From: Fusarium oxysporum f. sp. lycopersici 4287 | Taxonomy: Eukaryota; Ascomycota; Sordariomycetes; Hypocreales; Nectriaceae | Assembly (NCBI RefSeq): GCF_000149955.1 | Contig: NW_017264856.1 | Location: 12,040 to 68,476 of the forward strand | Direction of reading: 5' to 3' | DNA: 56,437 bases | Part shown: piece by piece, positions 1 through 11,384 of the stretch | Numbering within the stretch: position 1 is the first letter of the stretch | Layout: every line of letters begins with the position of its first letter | The notes under the pieces: model-generated | The model's database searches: none | What the model saw: the letters and a program-made list of their open reading frames with translations, nothing else | Told to the model about the DNA's origin: nothing | Made by a program: the position numbers and the translations under genes

Positions 1-1269
1 TTAAAAGCAGAATGTTGGGTTAGCCAATAATGAGTAGTACTAAAAGTGTTGAGTGTGAATTAAAGTACGCAGACGGCTTGTCATCCCAGTTATTTGCACT
101 AGCCATGAAGGTCATACGAACCCTGCAACGGTATAAAGGCACGAAAATGCAACCCCAATTTATGTCGGCCGAGATTTACAAGGGTTTCCCGCAATTAACT
201 CTCTACTATATAGTCAGTAGAGTCATGAATTGTCAAATTTAATCTTCTGATACGTAGATATAGAAATTGCGACTGCCGCAAGGAGTTTGTTCTGTCTACG
301 ACATCTTTTCCATGACAGCCAAGAACTAAATCACGGCACGGCATCCTATTACTTGAATAAGTGGCTTATCTTACGGTGCCATGTACCTGGTGTTTATAGC
401 ACCATTCCAAGACATGACAGCTGAATGCGACCCCCTCGCCTTATCCTCTGCATTTACGGGATGAGTGCGGCGGCTTGGGTCTCATCACATCCAACTCAGA
501 TTTTGCCGTCTTTGTGCAGGATCTGCTGGAGGAGACGCCTGTGCTGCTCGAATGAGGCTCAGCTGCAACGATGTTCACGCGTCATTTTGGACCTGCTTCA
601 CCCCAATAGGGCTAATACCAATGACTTCTCAAGGCTGCGACATAGCCCGTGTCTATTTTTATCTCAGCATGAAAGTAATGGGCCCATGATACCCGGGGAG
701 ATCCGAGTGGTCGGTCGCTTTCAAGCGACAGCCAATGTAGGCAGGCCTAAAACAGCCCGGGCTACAAAGGGTATAGATCGGCGCAAAAAAAAAAGTTAAC
801 AGGGGCTTCTGAAACCCTGCGACGTGGATTCTCAAAGAAAATAGAACAGTGTCCGAACGTAAGCCTCGTATCGGTGCCGTGTTGGGTTCACATTGATGCA
901 GATCACCAATTCTCAGCCCCCAAAGACCGCTTGACTCAATGCCGCCAAAGTCCATGTGGATTTGGGCATTATGTCGTGTCCCCCTTCAACAAGGGGCCAT
1001 CAACATCTCAAGTAACAGCCTGTTCTCACATTACACCCATACCTGCAAACGCACACACAGAGGATTACCATTGTTCTCAAACAAAACGCCAAAACCCCGG
1101 TGAGCCTGAAGAAGGTCGTAACCGGACTAAAAGTCGTCGGGGAAAAATAACGACGGCGTTGTTAAAAAAAAAAAAAAAACCGGCACATGATGGCATCTCT
1201 ACATAACCCGCCTTCTCAGCCAACCACTTCCGACCAAGTAATGGCAGACAGTGACACGATTACATCTGC
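1..1269. other. Left-edge intergenic region
   Basis: No gene is recognised here. Several open frames of 70-125 codons exist on both strands, but they overlap each other, lack family motifs and have no convincing splice structure. A pure A run at about 1164-1179 lies roughly 90 bases before the start of the downstream regulator gene. The region probably contains that gene's promoter and leader. Confidence 0.5.
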
Positions 1270-3723
1270 ATGGAGCCTCGCCGAGACGAGCAACAGCCAC
1301 CGCAACAGCGACCTCAGCGAGATAAACAGCCAAAGACACCCAAGCGAGTTTGCACAGCATGTCGCCGTCGCAAAGTCGGCTGTGATAAGAAGCAGCCGTG
1401 CCAGAACTGCAAAAAGGCGGGCAATGATTGCGTCTACCCTCCGAGTAATGGTGCCAATGCGCACCAGATGATCCGCGACGAGCGATTACTTGAGCAGCTC
1501 AACCGCTTAGAGCCAATGTTCAAAACGTTAGCCAGCTACGCCGATCGGGGCATGTTGCCTGCTGTAGTAGGTTCAATGCTACCAGAGGCTGCCAACAACA
1601 ATCATTCCTCGCCAACTCCTCCCACTCCTCAACATTCAGCCGGCTCTGGTAGCGCAAGAGATCGGCCGGTATATCGCCCTGTAGGCACCCAGCAGACTGC
1701 AACACAACAGACTCCAAGTCCTCTGGGTCAGCACTCACAACCACAAGGTTCCGAATTGACCGGCGGCGAGGGACAGTCCAAGTCTAGCAAGGGCAAAGGG
1801 ACCCCAGGTTCGGCTTGGTCGTCGCTGGGGACATCCACCGGTAAGCTGGTCAAGGACGACGGTCGACATCGATACGTGAGCGGGACGTTTTGGGAGTCTC
1901 TGCATAATGAGGTAAGAAGCCGATTGTGTATTTTTGACAATTCATGGTATTGATTCATCTGCTTAGGGTGATATGAACGGGATGACAACAGGTGATAATG
2001 AGGACGAAGACGAAGACGACGACGACGACGAGTGCGACGATGATCCGCCACGACCCAGCCTCGGCTCGCTACAATACGCCCTCATCTTCAACAGCAACTT
2101 CCAGCAAAGTGGATCAGATTCTATCCATCCACCTCATTCACACAGACTTCATGCTTGGAAGCTATTCAAAGAAAACGTACACCCTCTTGCTACCATTTTG
2201 CACGTACCTTCAGTGGAACCTTTAGTCCTCCGGGCGATGCAGAACACGCAGAACCTTGCGCCTCGTATCGAGGCTCTCTTGTTCGTTATATATTTTGGTG
2301 CCGTCAACAGCCTTAGCTCAGATGACTGCGAATTACAGTTCGGGTCACCGCAATCTGCTCTGCTGGTAGGGTTCAGGCGGGGCGTAGACAGTGCTCTCGC
2401 GCGCTCAAGAATGATGGAGACGGACGACATGCTCATACTGCAGACGTTCGTCGTTTACTTAGTGATCTTGCGATCGGTCGACCCTACATACTCTTGGAAC
2501 ATGACCGGTCTAGCCGTTCGACTCGCCCAGGCTCTTGGAATGCACCGTGACGGAAGGCTTCTGAACCTCAGCCCGTTTGATGCTGAAATGCGGCGCCGGC
2601 TTTGGTGGGGTATATGTATTCTGGATACTCCCGCTTCAGAGGAATATTCGGGCTCGACTGGTGTGTGAGTAAACAGCCTCTACCTCCCTTGATCCAAGAA
2701 TGTGCCATTCTCACCAATTTCTAGCTTAGAGCTCAGTAGCTTCGATTCGAGGCCCCCTCTCAACGTCAACGATTCCGATCTGCATCCAGATATGACGGAT
2801 GATCCAGCCGAGTCTCAAGACTTGACGGACATGTCGTTCACTGTTGCTCGATGCTGGGCCTCAAATGTCTGGCGAACCATGATTGATACGCGCAGAGCCG
2901 ATCCAGATAGCGAAAAAAGCTTCCAGTTGATGACATTGGCAGAGAGGCAGAGCTGGGTCGACAGAAAGTCGCAGGAGATTAGTGGCCGATTTTCTGGTGA
3001 CACAAACTCGAGGAAGTCGCTTCACCTAGTAAGTAGACTACCCCCTTAGCCAACCTATCTTTACTGATATCTTCTTCCTAGTTGTTGAGTTCCTTCACCG
3101 GTACCATCATCAAAAATCTTCGCTTCTTAGCTCTTAACCCACTCGAGCCTGGATCTCAATTAGACGATGACCAAAGAAAACGAGTCCTACAGGATGCAAT
3201 CGAATGTATGACACATTCATACCGACTACGTACTGATTCTCTCGTAGCACACTGGTCGTGGTTGACAAAAGGTTACCATGAGTGGCATGCATTCGCTATC
3301 ATATTATCAGAGCTATCCAACCGACCGTTGGTCAGAGATGCCACCAAAGCATGGCAGGTGATAGAACAAAGTGCTGTACTGCGCTGGGATTCATCAACGC
3401 GACACCGAAAGGTGCACCAGTGGCGGTCGGTAATGAGAGGTATTGACAAGGCTAGAAGACGCCGGAAGAAAGAGTTGGGGCGTCGTAAATCTGCCAATAC
3501 GACCCCGTCTTCAACCCTTCCACTTGAAACGGGCCCAGCAATACAGCAAGGGCTGTCGGACCATCCACAGGCACATCAGAGTGACTTCCCTTTACTGGAA
3601 AATGCCTTGAATCACGAGTTTCAAGTATCCATGAGCCAAGCGGATGAATTTATGGGATCTCTGTTAAGCCCTGTTGATCAGTGCAATTTCAGTGGTGACG
3701 ATGGGCAACTGTATTATCTTTGA
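1270..3723 (+). CDS. Zn(II)2Cys6 fungal transcription factor
   Basis: This encodes a nuclear DNA-binding regulator of 761 aa. Exons are 1270-1911, 1967-2664, 2725-3028 and 3082-3723, and all junctions keep frame. The Zn2Cys6 cluster is complete, with cysteines at residues 28, 31, 38, 44, 47 and 54 (spacing 2-6-5-2-6), followed by a basic/Pro-Gln linker. Exon 2 opens with a run of Asp/Glu (about 1998-2042). The fungal-specific regulatory domain follows, with the typical RLAQALGMHRDG and MRRRLWWGICILDT blocks. The start at 1270 is the first Met before the cluster. It lies upstream of and in the same direction as the monooxygenase and transporter genes, so a role as local activator is plausible but inferred. 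The gene appears intact. Confidence 0.9.
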
Positions 3724-4620
3724 CAAAAGCCGAGCTACGATAGAGTAGATCAAACTTTAAACGCATCAAAAAAGACTGCTGCAGACATCTTGACTATATA
3801 ATAACCACGTGTACTGAGTTCTGATGCCGGTTCAACCCGCTAGATCCGAGGCTTCGGACTACGTCGGTCTGGTGCTCGGGCTCGTTAAGAGACTGACGGG
3901 TTTCTGATGGACACGTCGGGTACAGATAGAACGGTACGTCAAGGTCAGCGGCCGCCCCGAAGACAGGTCAGAATCGGAGGTCAACGTAGTTAGTACAATC
4001 AATATGGGCTCTGCCAGTGCCCCGACTAACCCGAGTCCCGGACACAGCGCCGAAGTTTGGTAGTTGTCGCGTCGGGCTCGCACACTGGAAAGATAGCAAA
4101 CCCGGCCAGGCGAACTGGACAGAGTTATACCAATCTAGCCAGCTCATTATTTGTAACCAACCCGAGCCAAGAGCAGGGGATTGATTGATCAAGGCTGCCA
4201 ACAACAACAGCGTGTGTATTTCGAGGTTGATACTGAATGAAACTTTTCACTTACTTGCATCGTTTTCATAGGCTTCATACGCCAAAACTAAATCGAATGT
4301 CTTGAACGTGGGTGAGGCCGAATGGATTGGCTGCTCATCGTTACGGCAGCTCTGAGCGAGGCGGGAAATTCGGCCGAGACCCCGAGACTAACTATACCCG
4401 TATCTAAATCCCCGCGCAATGTCCGCATCAGCGCTACTTGGCTGGTCTCTTCGGACCTTTTTATCCAGTCGTTCTCGGCAATATCAAAATCAAGTTTGGA
4501 TCTGGGCTAAGTTGTAGACATCATAAAAGAGTGTGTACTATACTTGAATTCAAATCAAATCAAGACGATAAGCAGTTCAGACCCTACTATCGACAGGATT
4601 CCCAAACGTACTAGGATACG
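3724..4620. promoter_or_regulatory. Intergenic region upstream of FAD monooxygenase
   Basis: About 900 bases lie between the regulator stop and the monooxygenase start, with no convincing gene. A perfect CACGTG palindrome sits at 3806-3811. Scattered CGG triplets, the half-site of Zn2Cys6 proteins, occur through 3860-4480. The last 80 bases are AT-rich and probably hold the leader of the monooxygenase. Confidence 0.35.
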
Positions 4621-6075
4621 ATGCCCGCTAACAAGAAACTGAAAGTTATTGTAGTTGGCGCCGGCTTTGGTGGGCTGGCAGCAGCTATTGAACTGGCAGA
4701 CCGTGGTTTCGAGGTTACTGTTCTTGAGAAGTACCCAGATTCCTCCAGCCAAGGTGGTAAGTTAAAATTTGAAACTAAAATAATCGTCTTCGCCTAGAGA
4801 CTCGCTAAGAAGGCTGTCCCTCTCACAGACATTCTCGACTTCTTCCCTAATGCTGGTTGCATCATCCACCGCTGGGATGATGGCAAGGTCGGACAAGAAA
4901 TTCACGACACCGGTTGCAGTCTCATCCAAACCATGGAACTCTGTAAATATGACGGCAAGCTCATTACCAACGTGCCCTGGGCGAGAGACAGTGTGGAGCA
5001 TAATCTTACCTACGCTGGCCACCGAGGTAAGATTCACTCCATCATCCTCAATTACGCCAAAACACTGGTTCAGGACATCAGGATCGGCGTAGCAGTCACA
5101 GATTATCTCGAAGAAGAAGATAGAGCTGGCGTCTTGATCTCCACCGGCGAGACCCTCTGGGCTGACTGTGTCATTGCCGCTGATGGTCCAAGGTCAATCG
5201 CACGAGAGAAGGTACTCAAACTCGATGATCAGGCTAAGGACGGTAATAAAAGTGGCTGGTCTGTGTTTAGAAGCTTCTTCAAGACCAATGAGACTATGCT
5301 CAAGCATCCGGGGCTGAAGGATCTGTACCACAAGGACAGAGATGTTCTGCGAGTTTGGATGTACGACAACTTGACCCTTTTGGCTGTTGTTTGGAATCAG
5401 GGCAAAGACATTGCCTGGGTATTGATCCATCCAGTAAGGTACCCGGCTTGAGTTTCTGGGTGACTAGGCTAATACTGTGTGTCGTAGGATGACAAAGAGT
5501 CAAGCGAATCCTGGTCAAACGTTGCAGAGAGAGAGCATGTGGCCAAATGGATGAAGGTTTTCACGGCCGAAGACGCCCAAGCCCTGTTTGAAGTGACGCC
5601 CGTGGGGAAGACGATTGACTTCAAGCTCGTTTACCGACCGACAATAGACAATTGGGTAAGCGAGGGGGGCCGAACCATTCTCATCGGAGACGCAGCCCAT
5701 GCAAACCTGCCTACAGCTGGCCAAGGAGCATCACAGGCATTGGAAGATGCCGTAACTGTAGCTCAATGCATGGAAATGTCTGGCGGAGATGTGAAGCTAG
5801 GTTTGGAGGCGGCGCAGAGGATCCGTTATCATCGATCTAACGCCGTCCACAAGAACGGGCAGACCCAAAGAGACGCCTTCTATAAGATTCCCTGGGATGA
5901 TATCGAGGCAGCACCTGAGGAGTGGGCAAATAAGAGATTTCGCAAACTCAAGCCTTGGGATCCTCTGCAGTTCACCAAAGAGCAGTTTCCCAAGGTGGCT
6001 GAGGATATCAAGAATGGGGTGAAAGGGCATTTAGATGACGTGGCTGTTCTCCCTCCTAAGGGTGGATATTGGTGA
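4621..6075 (+). CDS. FAD-dependent monooxygenase (salicylate hydroxylase-like)
   Basis: This is a flavoprotein hydroxylase of 442 aa, a normal length for the family. Exons are 4621-4756, 4829-5433 and 5488-6075. The N-terminal FAD-binding fold shows GAGFGG at residues 13-18, then an acidic end of the second strand (VTVLEKYPD). The second FAD motif, GDAAHANLPTAGQGASQALED, starts near residue 314. Family members use NAD(P)H and O2 to hydroxylate aromatic rings, often salicylate or related acids; the real substrate cannot be read from sequence. It is followed by a sugar-type transporter on the same strand and lies near a CYP505 gene, which suggests a catabolic or detoxifying cluster. No lesion is seen. 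Confidence 0.88.
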
Positions 6076-7766
6076 AGGACGAACTTTCTATCAAAACTCA
6101 TTTCTGGTGGTCTACTTGTTAGCTGCTTATATGTTCCAAATCAGGCAAAAATTCTGTGTCGTTGTGAATATTGCATTGTGTTAAACGTCCTGTATACAAG
6201 TATTTCTTGGCATTTGAGCACGTCATACGGCTAGACGACTTAACTTGTTCTTTCTTATGCCGATTCAACGTCCTGCTTCTTAATGAAGCAGACCTCGGAA
6301 GGTAACAAGGGAGCAGGTTCTGATCCACGTCAAACTTGACTACTCATGGGCGAGACATCGTATTTTCTCACCTTGTTGTGTAGGAAGAATTTACGTAAGT
6401 ACGCCTCCCCAGAAGCTGACATATCGAAAACCCATAGATGTGATAAAATTAACGTATGACGTCGAATTTCTAATTTTGTTCTCTGTTTGCATGAGTAGCG
6501 GACGGTAGTTGACCGCAATAATATCGACACCCCTTTCATCTATCTCGGTATACAATTGAGCTTGACCTGACCAAGTGTGCGGGATTCCGCTGCAGGAATG
6601 AATTGAGGTGGGTTGAGATACTGCTCGGCCGACATGGCCGCTAGCCTCGGAATATTCGGGAACTGGCACCGCCTGCTGGTGGAGTCCAGGGAGCTGTGTA
6701 GTAAGGTAGGGTACGGAGCCTAGTTGAGGAACCTGCGAGCGGCAAATATACTTTTTTTTCTGCCAGTTCCGTTGCGGCAGACTGGGATTTGTGTGATGTG
6801 CCTTATGATAGGCTGCAAAGAACGAAGTAAAGTAATAAGTAAGTTCATAAACAAGACTTCTTGAGACCTCAGATAGCGAACAAATCCGGATTGGTTGTAG
6901 CTTTAGTGTCGAAAGCCGATTCAATAATAAGACTAATAAAATATCTGCCACCAAAGACTCAGAGACGCAAAGAAGAGACGCTGGGTAAGTCGAAACACGA
7001 CGAGATCTAACCAAAACTTTCTCGTTACCAGTAGAGATATGGCCTAACCCTGTTCAATTTGATCTGCATTATTAATTGAGTTGCGTCCACATCCGATGAG
7101 TCAACTCTACATTTGTTCGACTCGTTTGTTTTGGAACTCTGCCTTCACGATTAGTAATTACTAAGTGCGTCTTACTAACCGTTAAATGTTGTAAGTTATT
7201 TAAACTAAGAAAACCAAGATTTAGCTCTAGGGTAAGAAAATTGATAGTGAAACGCTAATCTTGTGTTACATAAGCATGTTTCCCCTAAGATTTGGCCTAG
7301 GAATTTCATTCACTTCAACTCTGTTTAGACCCCTAAGATGCCTCCAATCCAACTCAGACTCCCTAAGCCAATTCGCCGAAAATGCCGAGATGAACTGAAT
7401 CGGCGTTGACGTAATGACACATTTTCCCTGCAAGGACTCAGGATCAATGCCGGTCTCCCGCCCTCCTTTCCTTTCCTGTTTGGATCCACAAACGAAACCG
7501 AGATTCGGATTGAGCCCCGGGTTTCAATTCCTGCTAGCTTGCATATCGTTCGGGCATGGAGACATCCATGTTTTGTTATTGCACCTTGACAAGTCGACCT
7601 GGAGATATGGCTGGGTGCTGCATCTACATCTCAGGGTCTGGCTACAAACACTTCACCTACAAATACGTCCTCTCTCCATGCGTTTTATTAAAGTGGTAAA
7701 ACAAATACTTCTCATCTGTCCAAGATTCCAAGAAAATATTGAATTCATCAAGATTCTTCCATCATC
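6076..7766. other. Intergenic region, monooxygenase to MFS transporter
   Basis: No gene is supported. One minus-strand open frame of 207 codons (6391-7014) has no recognisable domain and no splice or promoter context, so I do not call it. The final 300 bases, which include pyrimidine-rich stretches, should hold the promoter of the transporter at 7767. Confidence 0.4.
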
Positions 7767-9701
7767 ATGGCTTCCACAACTCGAGGCCCTATTCTCTCTC
7801 ATATCCTCATCCTCCTTGTTGCTATGCTTAACCTGTGCATTTTGTCCTACGATGCAGGCATGATCAACAACTTGAACCAAGTAAAACCGTACTATGACTG
7901 TTTGTCCACCAGCCTGGACTTGGTCTTTCTTGCTAACAACCTGGGTCAGATTTCAACCTCAATAGCGACATTGTCGGTCTCAACGGCGCTATTATTAGTG
8001 CTGGATGCATTGTTGGCGGCCCGCTTGTTGGCCCTATCGTTGATCGCTGGGGACGGAAAGCCGGCCTGCTGATGGGCTCAGTATGTATCCTCTTGGGAGT
8101 TGCATTGCAGGCATCTGCAGGTGGAGGTATGCTGAATCGTCGTCAATCATCAGTCCATCAGTCAATGCTAACAGTCGTCATTATTAGTTCCACAGCTCAT
8201 CGTCGGTCGCTTCATCATCGGTATCGCTACTCTGGTAAACGGTTCTATCGCACCCATGTGGGTGATGGAGTTGGCTTCACCAAAGTACAGATCTGCGCTA
8301 TCAAACTCCGTCGTTACGTCCGTACCATTTACCTCGTTTCTCGTATCGTGCATGACTCTAGGAATACATAATGCGAAGTCCGACTGGGCATGGAGAGGAA
8401 TCATGTTTGTGAGTAAATTCAGAAGTTCAAGAACTCTCTTCTAAGGCATGGAAAATAGGGAGAAGCAATCCCATCGATTATCAGTCTCTGCCTCTTGCCA
8501 TTTGTTGACGAAAGCCCACGATGGCTGTTAGCCAAGTGTCGCAAAAATGAGGTAATAGCTAATCCTCCCTGTAGCTACCTGTCTGCTAACCCTCAAGGCC
8601 ACCGAGATCCTCGCTCGGCTACATTCGAACGGCAATCATGAGCATCCCGTGATTGTGGCAGAGATACAGGAGATTCTCGGTGCTTTGGAGCAAGAGAAAA
8701 AGACCAACGGAGGTTGGAAAGAGCTAATATGGCCCGGTATGGCTAAACCCTCTTGTTTTCTCTGTGATTTCTCTAATAGTGATAACAGTCCCCAACTTGA
8801 AGAGGTTCAGCATCTCTGTCCTGGTGAATATATTTTACCAAATCTTAGGAGGAAACATGATCCTGTAAGCTCGAGGAGGTTTAGTACCTGGACACTTTCA
8901 CCAACACTAACACCTGCAGGTATTTCTCGTCCTCTATAATAGGAAACCTCCGAATCGAGAACCCTGCAACTGTCATCAAGATCAACATGGGACTGTTGTT
9001 ATTCAAAACCCTCTGCAGCGTGGGTGGCGTATTTATTATCGACTGGATCGGGGTTCGCAAGCCTCTTAGTAAGTCTCGAGATCTTGACTCATGGTGGTAT
9101 GAGACTAAAAGATTTCGCAGTCGCTGGCACGTCCGCCATTGTGGCTCTTTTCGGTCTTCTCGCCGGTTTATCATACCTTGCCGATATCCATCCTGATATC
9201 CCCGGATATGCTATCAGCGCTCTGATTGTTGTAGCATTGTTCCTCCTAGCGGTCTCTACCAGCTGGTCAGTTCCTCGTAATCTTGTAGGTGATTCTGGAT
9301 CATACTAATAGTACTGTAGGATGCTTCTTGCCTATACATACCCTATTGAGGTCCTCAAATACTCTCAACGAGCCAAGGGTGTAGTAGTTGCTCAGGCTAT
9401 CGGTTATGCTTTCAGTTTCCTGAACCTCTATACTGCGCCAGTGGCTATCGAGAAGATTGCTTGGCGATACTACGCAATTAATGGCGGGTGGGACCTCGGA
9501 ATATTGCTCATTGTGGTATTGATGTTTGTTGAGACCAAGGGCAGGACTCTAGAGGAGATGGATGAACTATTTGAAGGCGTGGGTTATAATGATGGTATGA
9601 CGATTGGGCAAAACACTGTTGCTAGACTGGAACAGGAGGAAAGTGCTGGCACTGGAAGCATTAATAAGAGCCGTTCTACGACCTCCATTGATACAAACTA
9701 A
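7767..9701 (+). CDS. MFS sugar transporter
   Basis: This is an intact 12-helix major facilitator of the sugar porter family, 504 aa. Exons by eye: 7767-7899, 7950-8126, 8188-8408, 8459-8551, 8598-8736, 8789-8864, 8920-9068, 9121-9265 and 9320-9701. All eight introns are 45-61 nt and every junction keeps frame. Family marks are YDAGMINN in helix 1, DRWGRK between helices 2 and 3, DESPRWL at the end of helix 6, and ETKGRTLEEMDELF after helix 12. The donor at 9266 (GTCAGT) is a weaker match than the rest. It should sit in the plasma membrane and import sugars or related polyols by proton symport; the substrate is unknown. It is co-oriented with the monooxygenase. Confidence 0.87.
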
Positions 9702-11384
9702 GTAGCCAGGACTCATTACTATAGAAACTACTTTAAATCCTATTGAATACACTGTAGCTCTTAGATACAGCAAGAACTCATCGTTAGACTCCCTGCAGTG
9801 TACTTCTATTTACTAACGCACTTGAACCAGTGGATGTGATTGACTTGATAGGTCTGAGACTGAGGACAAGTTATTAACTCTTTATTGACAAAAGCTGATT
9901 GTATTGCATTGTTCCTATGTCTGCTAATTCTCAAGATAATTTCCTTATTGTTTTCATTACGTTTCTTGATAGGCGTAAGGCTCTGTAGGCCGACCGGGTG
10001 AACATGCCTGCCTCGGCTATTTCATTTGACATAGGGATCCTATCCTGTGAATTAGGCGTGTTGTTCACGAGGCCGCGGCGAGTTCATGGGGATGCAGGAT
10101 TATCCCTGCCCGGCCAGAGGCAGAGCAAGGACACCTCTAGAATGAAGTAATTGAATGAGTAGTAGTACGTACTGCGTTCTTGGTTCTAAAAAAGCAGCTA
10201 CCTAGTCGGCGCGAGTATTGATCTGATATGTCCATTAGCTAAAGAAGTGCGGCGTTTATTGTATATTCGCTCTATAGATCTCATCAGGGACCTAAGATAG
10301 CCAGTGTTTGTAATTAATATGTAACCTTGACGTTAAGCTATTAATCTATTGATGCTTTTCTGATATGAAACTATTTAAGTAATGTTCTCACCTTGTCTTA
10401 GTATTATTAGGAATCTCTTTAAGCTGAAATGACTTCTCTTAAACTTCTATTAGTATTGAATTCTTATTATCTACTCTTAATTGAAACACTATAACATCCT
10501 ATATTAAGGATAAGCAGGGAGAGTTAATTAATAAAGGTGATTATGCTTAGATACGATTCCGTGGAGGTAGATGCAAGGGTGGTATTCAGAAGATTATAAA
10601 GGTATTATTTAAACATCAGCATGGTCATGAAGTTTCGCATAATCTAGGAACTCCGGAGCATAAATAAAACAGCTTTATAAGTATTGCACTTATAAGGTGT
10701 AAATGATTAATGTATTATTACCTTAAAGCCGCTAGTATTATTCACATCTTGTCCTTCATTATCTACTGTCCTGGATGACTATAATTGAGGCTATTATAAA
10801 CAAGGCCATTAACAGGGACGCAGTAAGTCGCTGTTCTACTGCTCCCAATAGTTCAATGCGTCTTCTCACCTTAGCACGTAGTCTTGCTGTCTCTTCTCTC
10901 CGCGAACAGTAAACAATGCCTGGTGCCAGTCTAAAGCCAGGTTGTACCACATATGGCTCTTTGGTGGCCAACGCGTCAATGCTCAAATACCTTGCTTCTG
11001 GCCAATTGTCGACTGGGTTAGCCTTATGGGTAGGCGATTAGGACGTACGCTCATGAGAGAACGTGCCATCTGGTTGGCTCTTGCTTAGTGGACTGGTTTC
11101 CACTCGTATCTTATGGACAAACAGAGGAACAGTTGAATGCGGCAAATTTCCGCTACTGAGTGGAGGATCCAGGGAGTATTGACTGAGGATCTGGATTTGG
11201 ATGCATGTGCAGGCGGATTATACAAGATGCATTTCTGATTGGAGGGGTTTCCGTTGTCGCATTACTGATATAATTCTAAATTATTAATGCTATCTTTTTA
11301 TCTTATATAACTTCTATTTTTCATCTAGGTTATATATCTATAATATAGATTCTACTATACTCTCTTTATTTCTTGCCCGCATGC
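9702..11384. other. Gene-poor, partly AT-rich spacer
   Basis: No complete gene is seen. The stretch 10240-10760 is strongly AT-rich and full of stops in all frames, as expected for old RIP-damaged DNA. On the minus strand 10759-10986 stays open for 75 codons and its translation looks protein-like (a basic REETARLRAKVRRRIE block, then a hydrophobic segment), but I cannot name it. Confidence 0.35.
10759..10986 (-). pseudogene. Unidentified coding relic
   Basis: A 75-codon open stretch begins MSIDALATKEPYVVQPGF, has a strongly basic middle and ends in a hydrophobic segment that could be a membrane helix. It is isolated, ends against AT-rich decayed sequence and has no visible partner exon. It may be the end of a destroyed gene. 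The family is not recognised. Confidence 0.25.

Noticed and set aside
425..799. Plus-strand open frame of 124 codons near the left edge
   Set aside because: Composition is not protein-like, and it overlaps other frames on both strands without any motif.
6391..7014. Minus-strand open frame of 207 codons
   Set aside because: No recognisable domain, low-complexity patches and no splice, promoter or neighbour support. The overlapping short frames look alike. Kept out of the gene list.
7767..9701. Apparent frameshifts in the sugar transporter
   Set aside because: Eight short introns restore one continuous frame with all family motifs.
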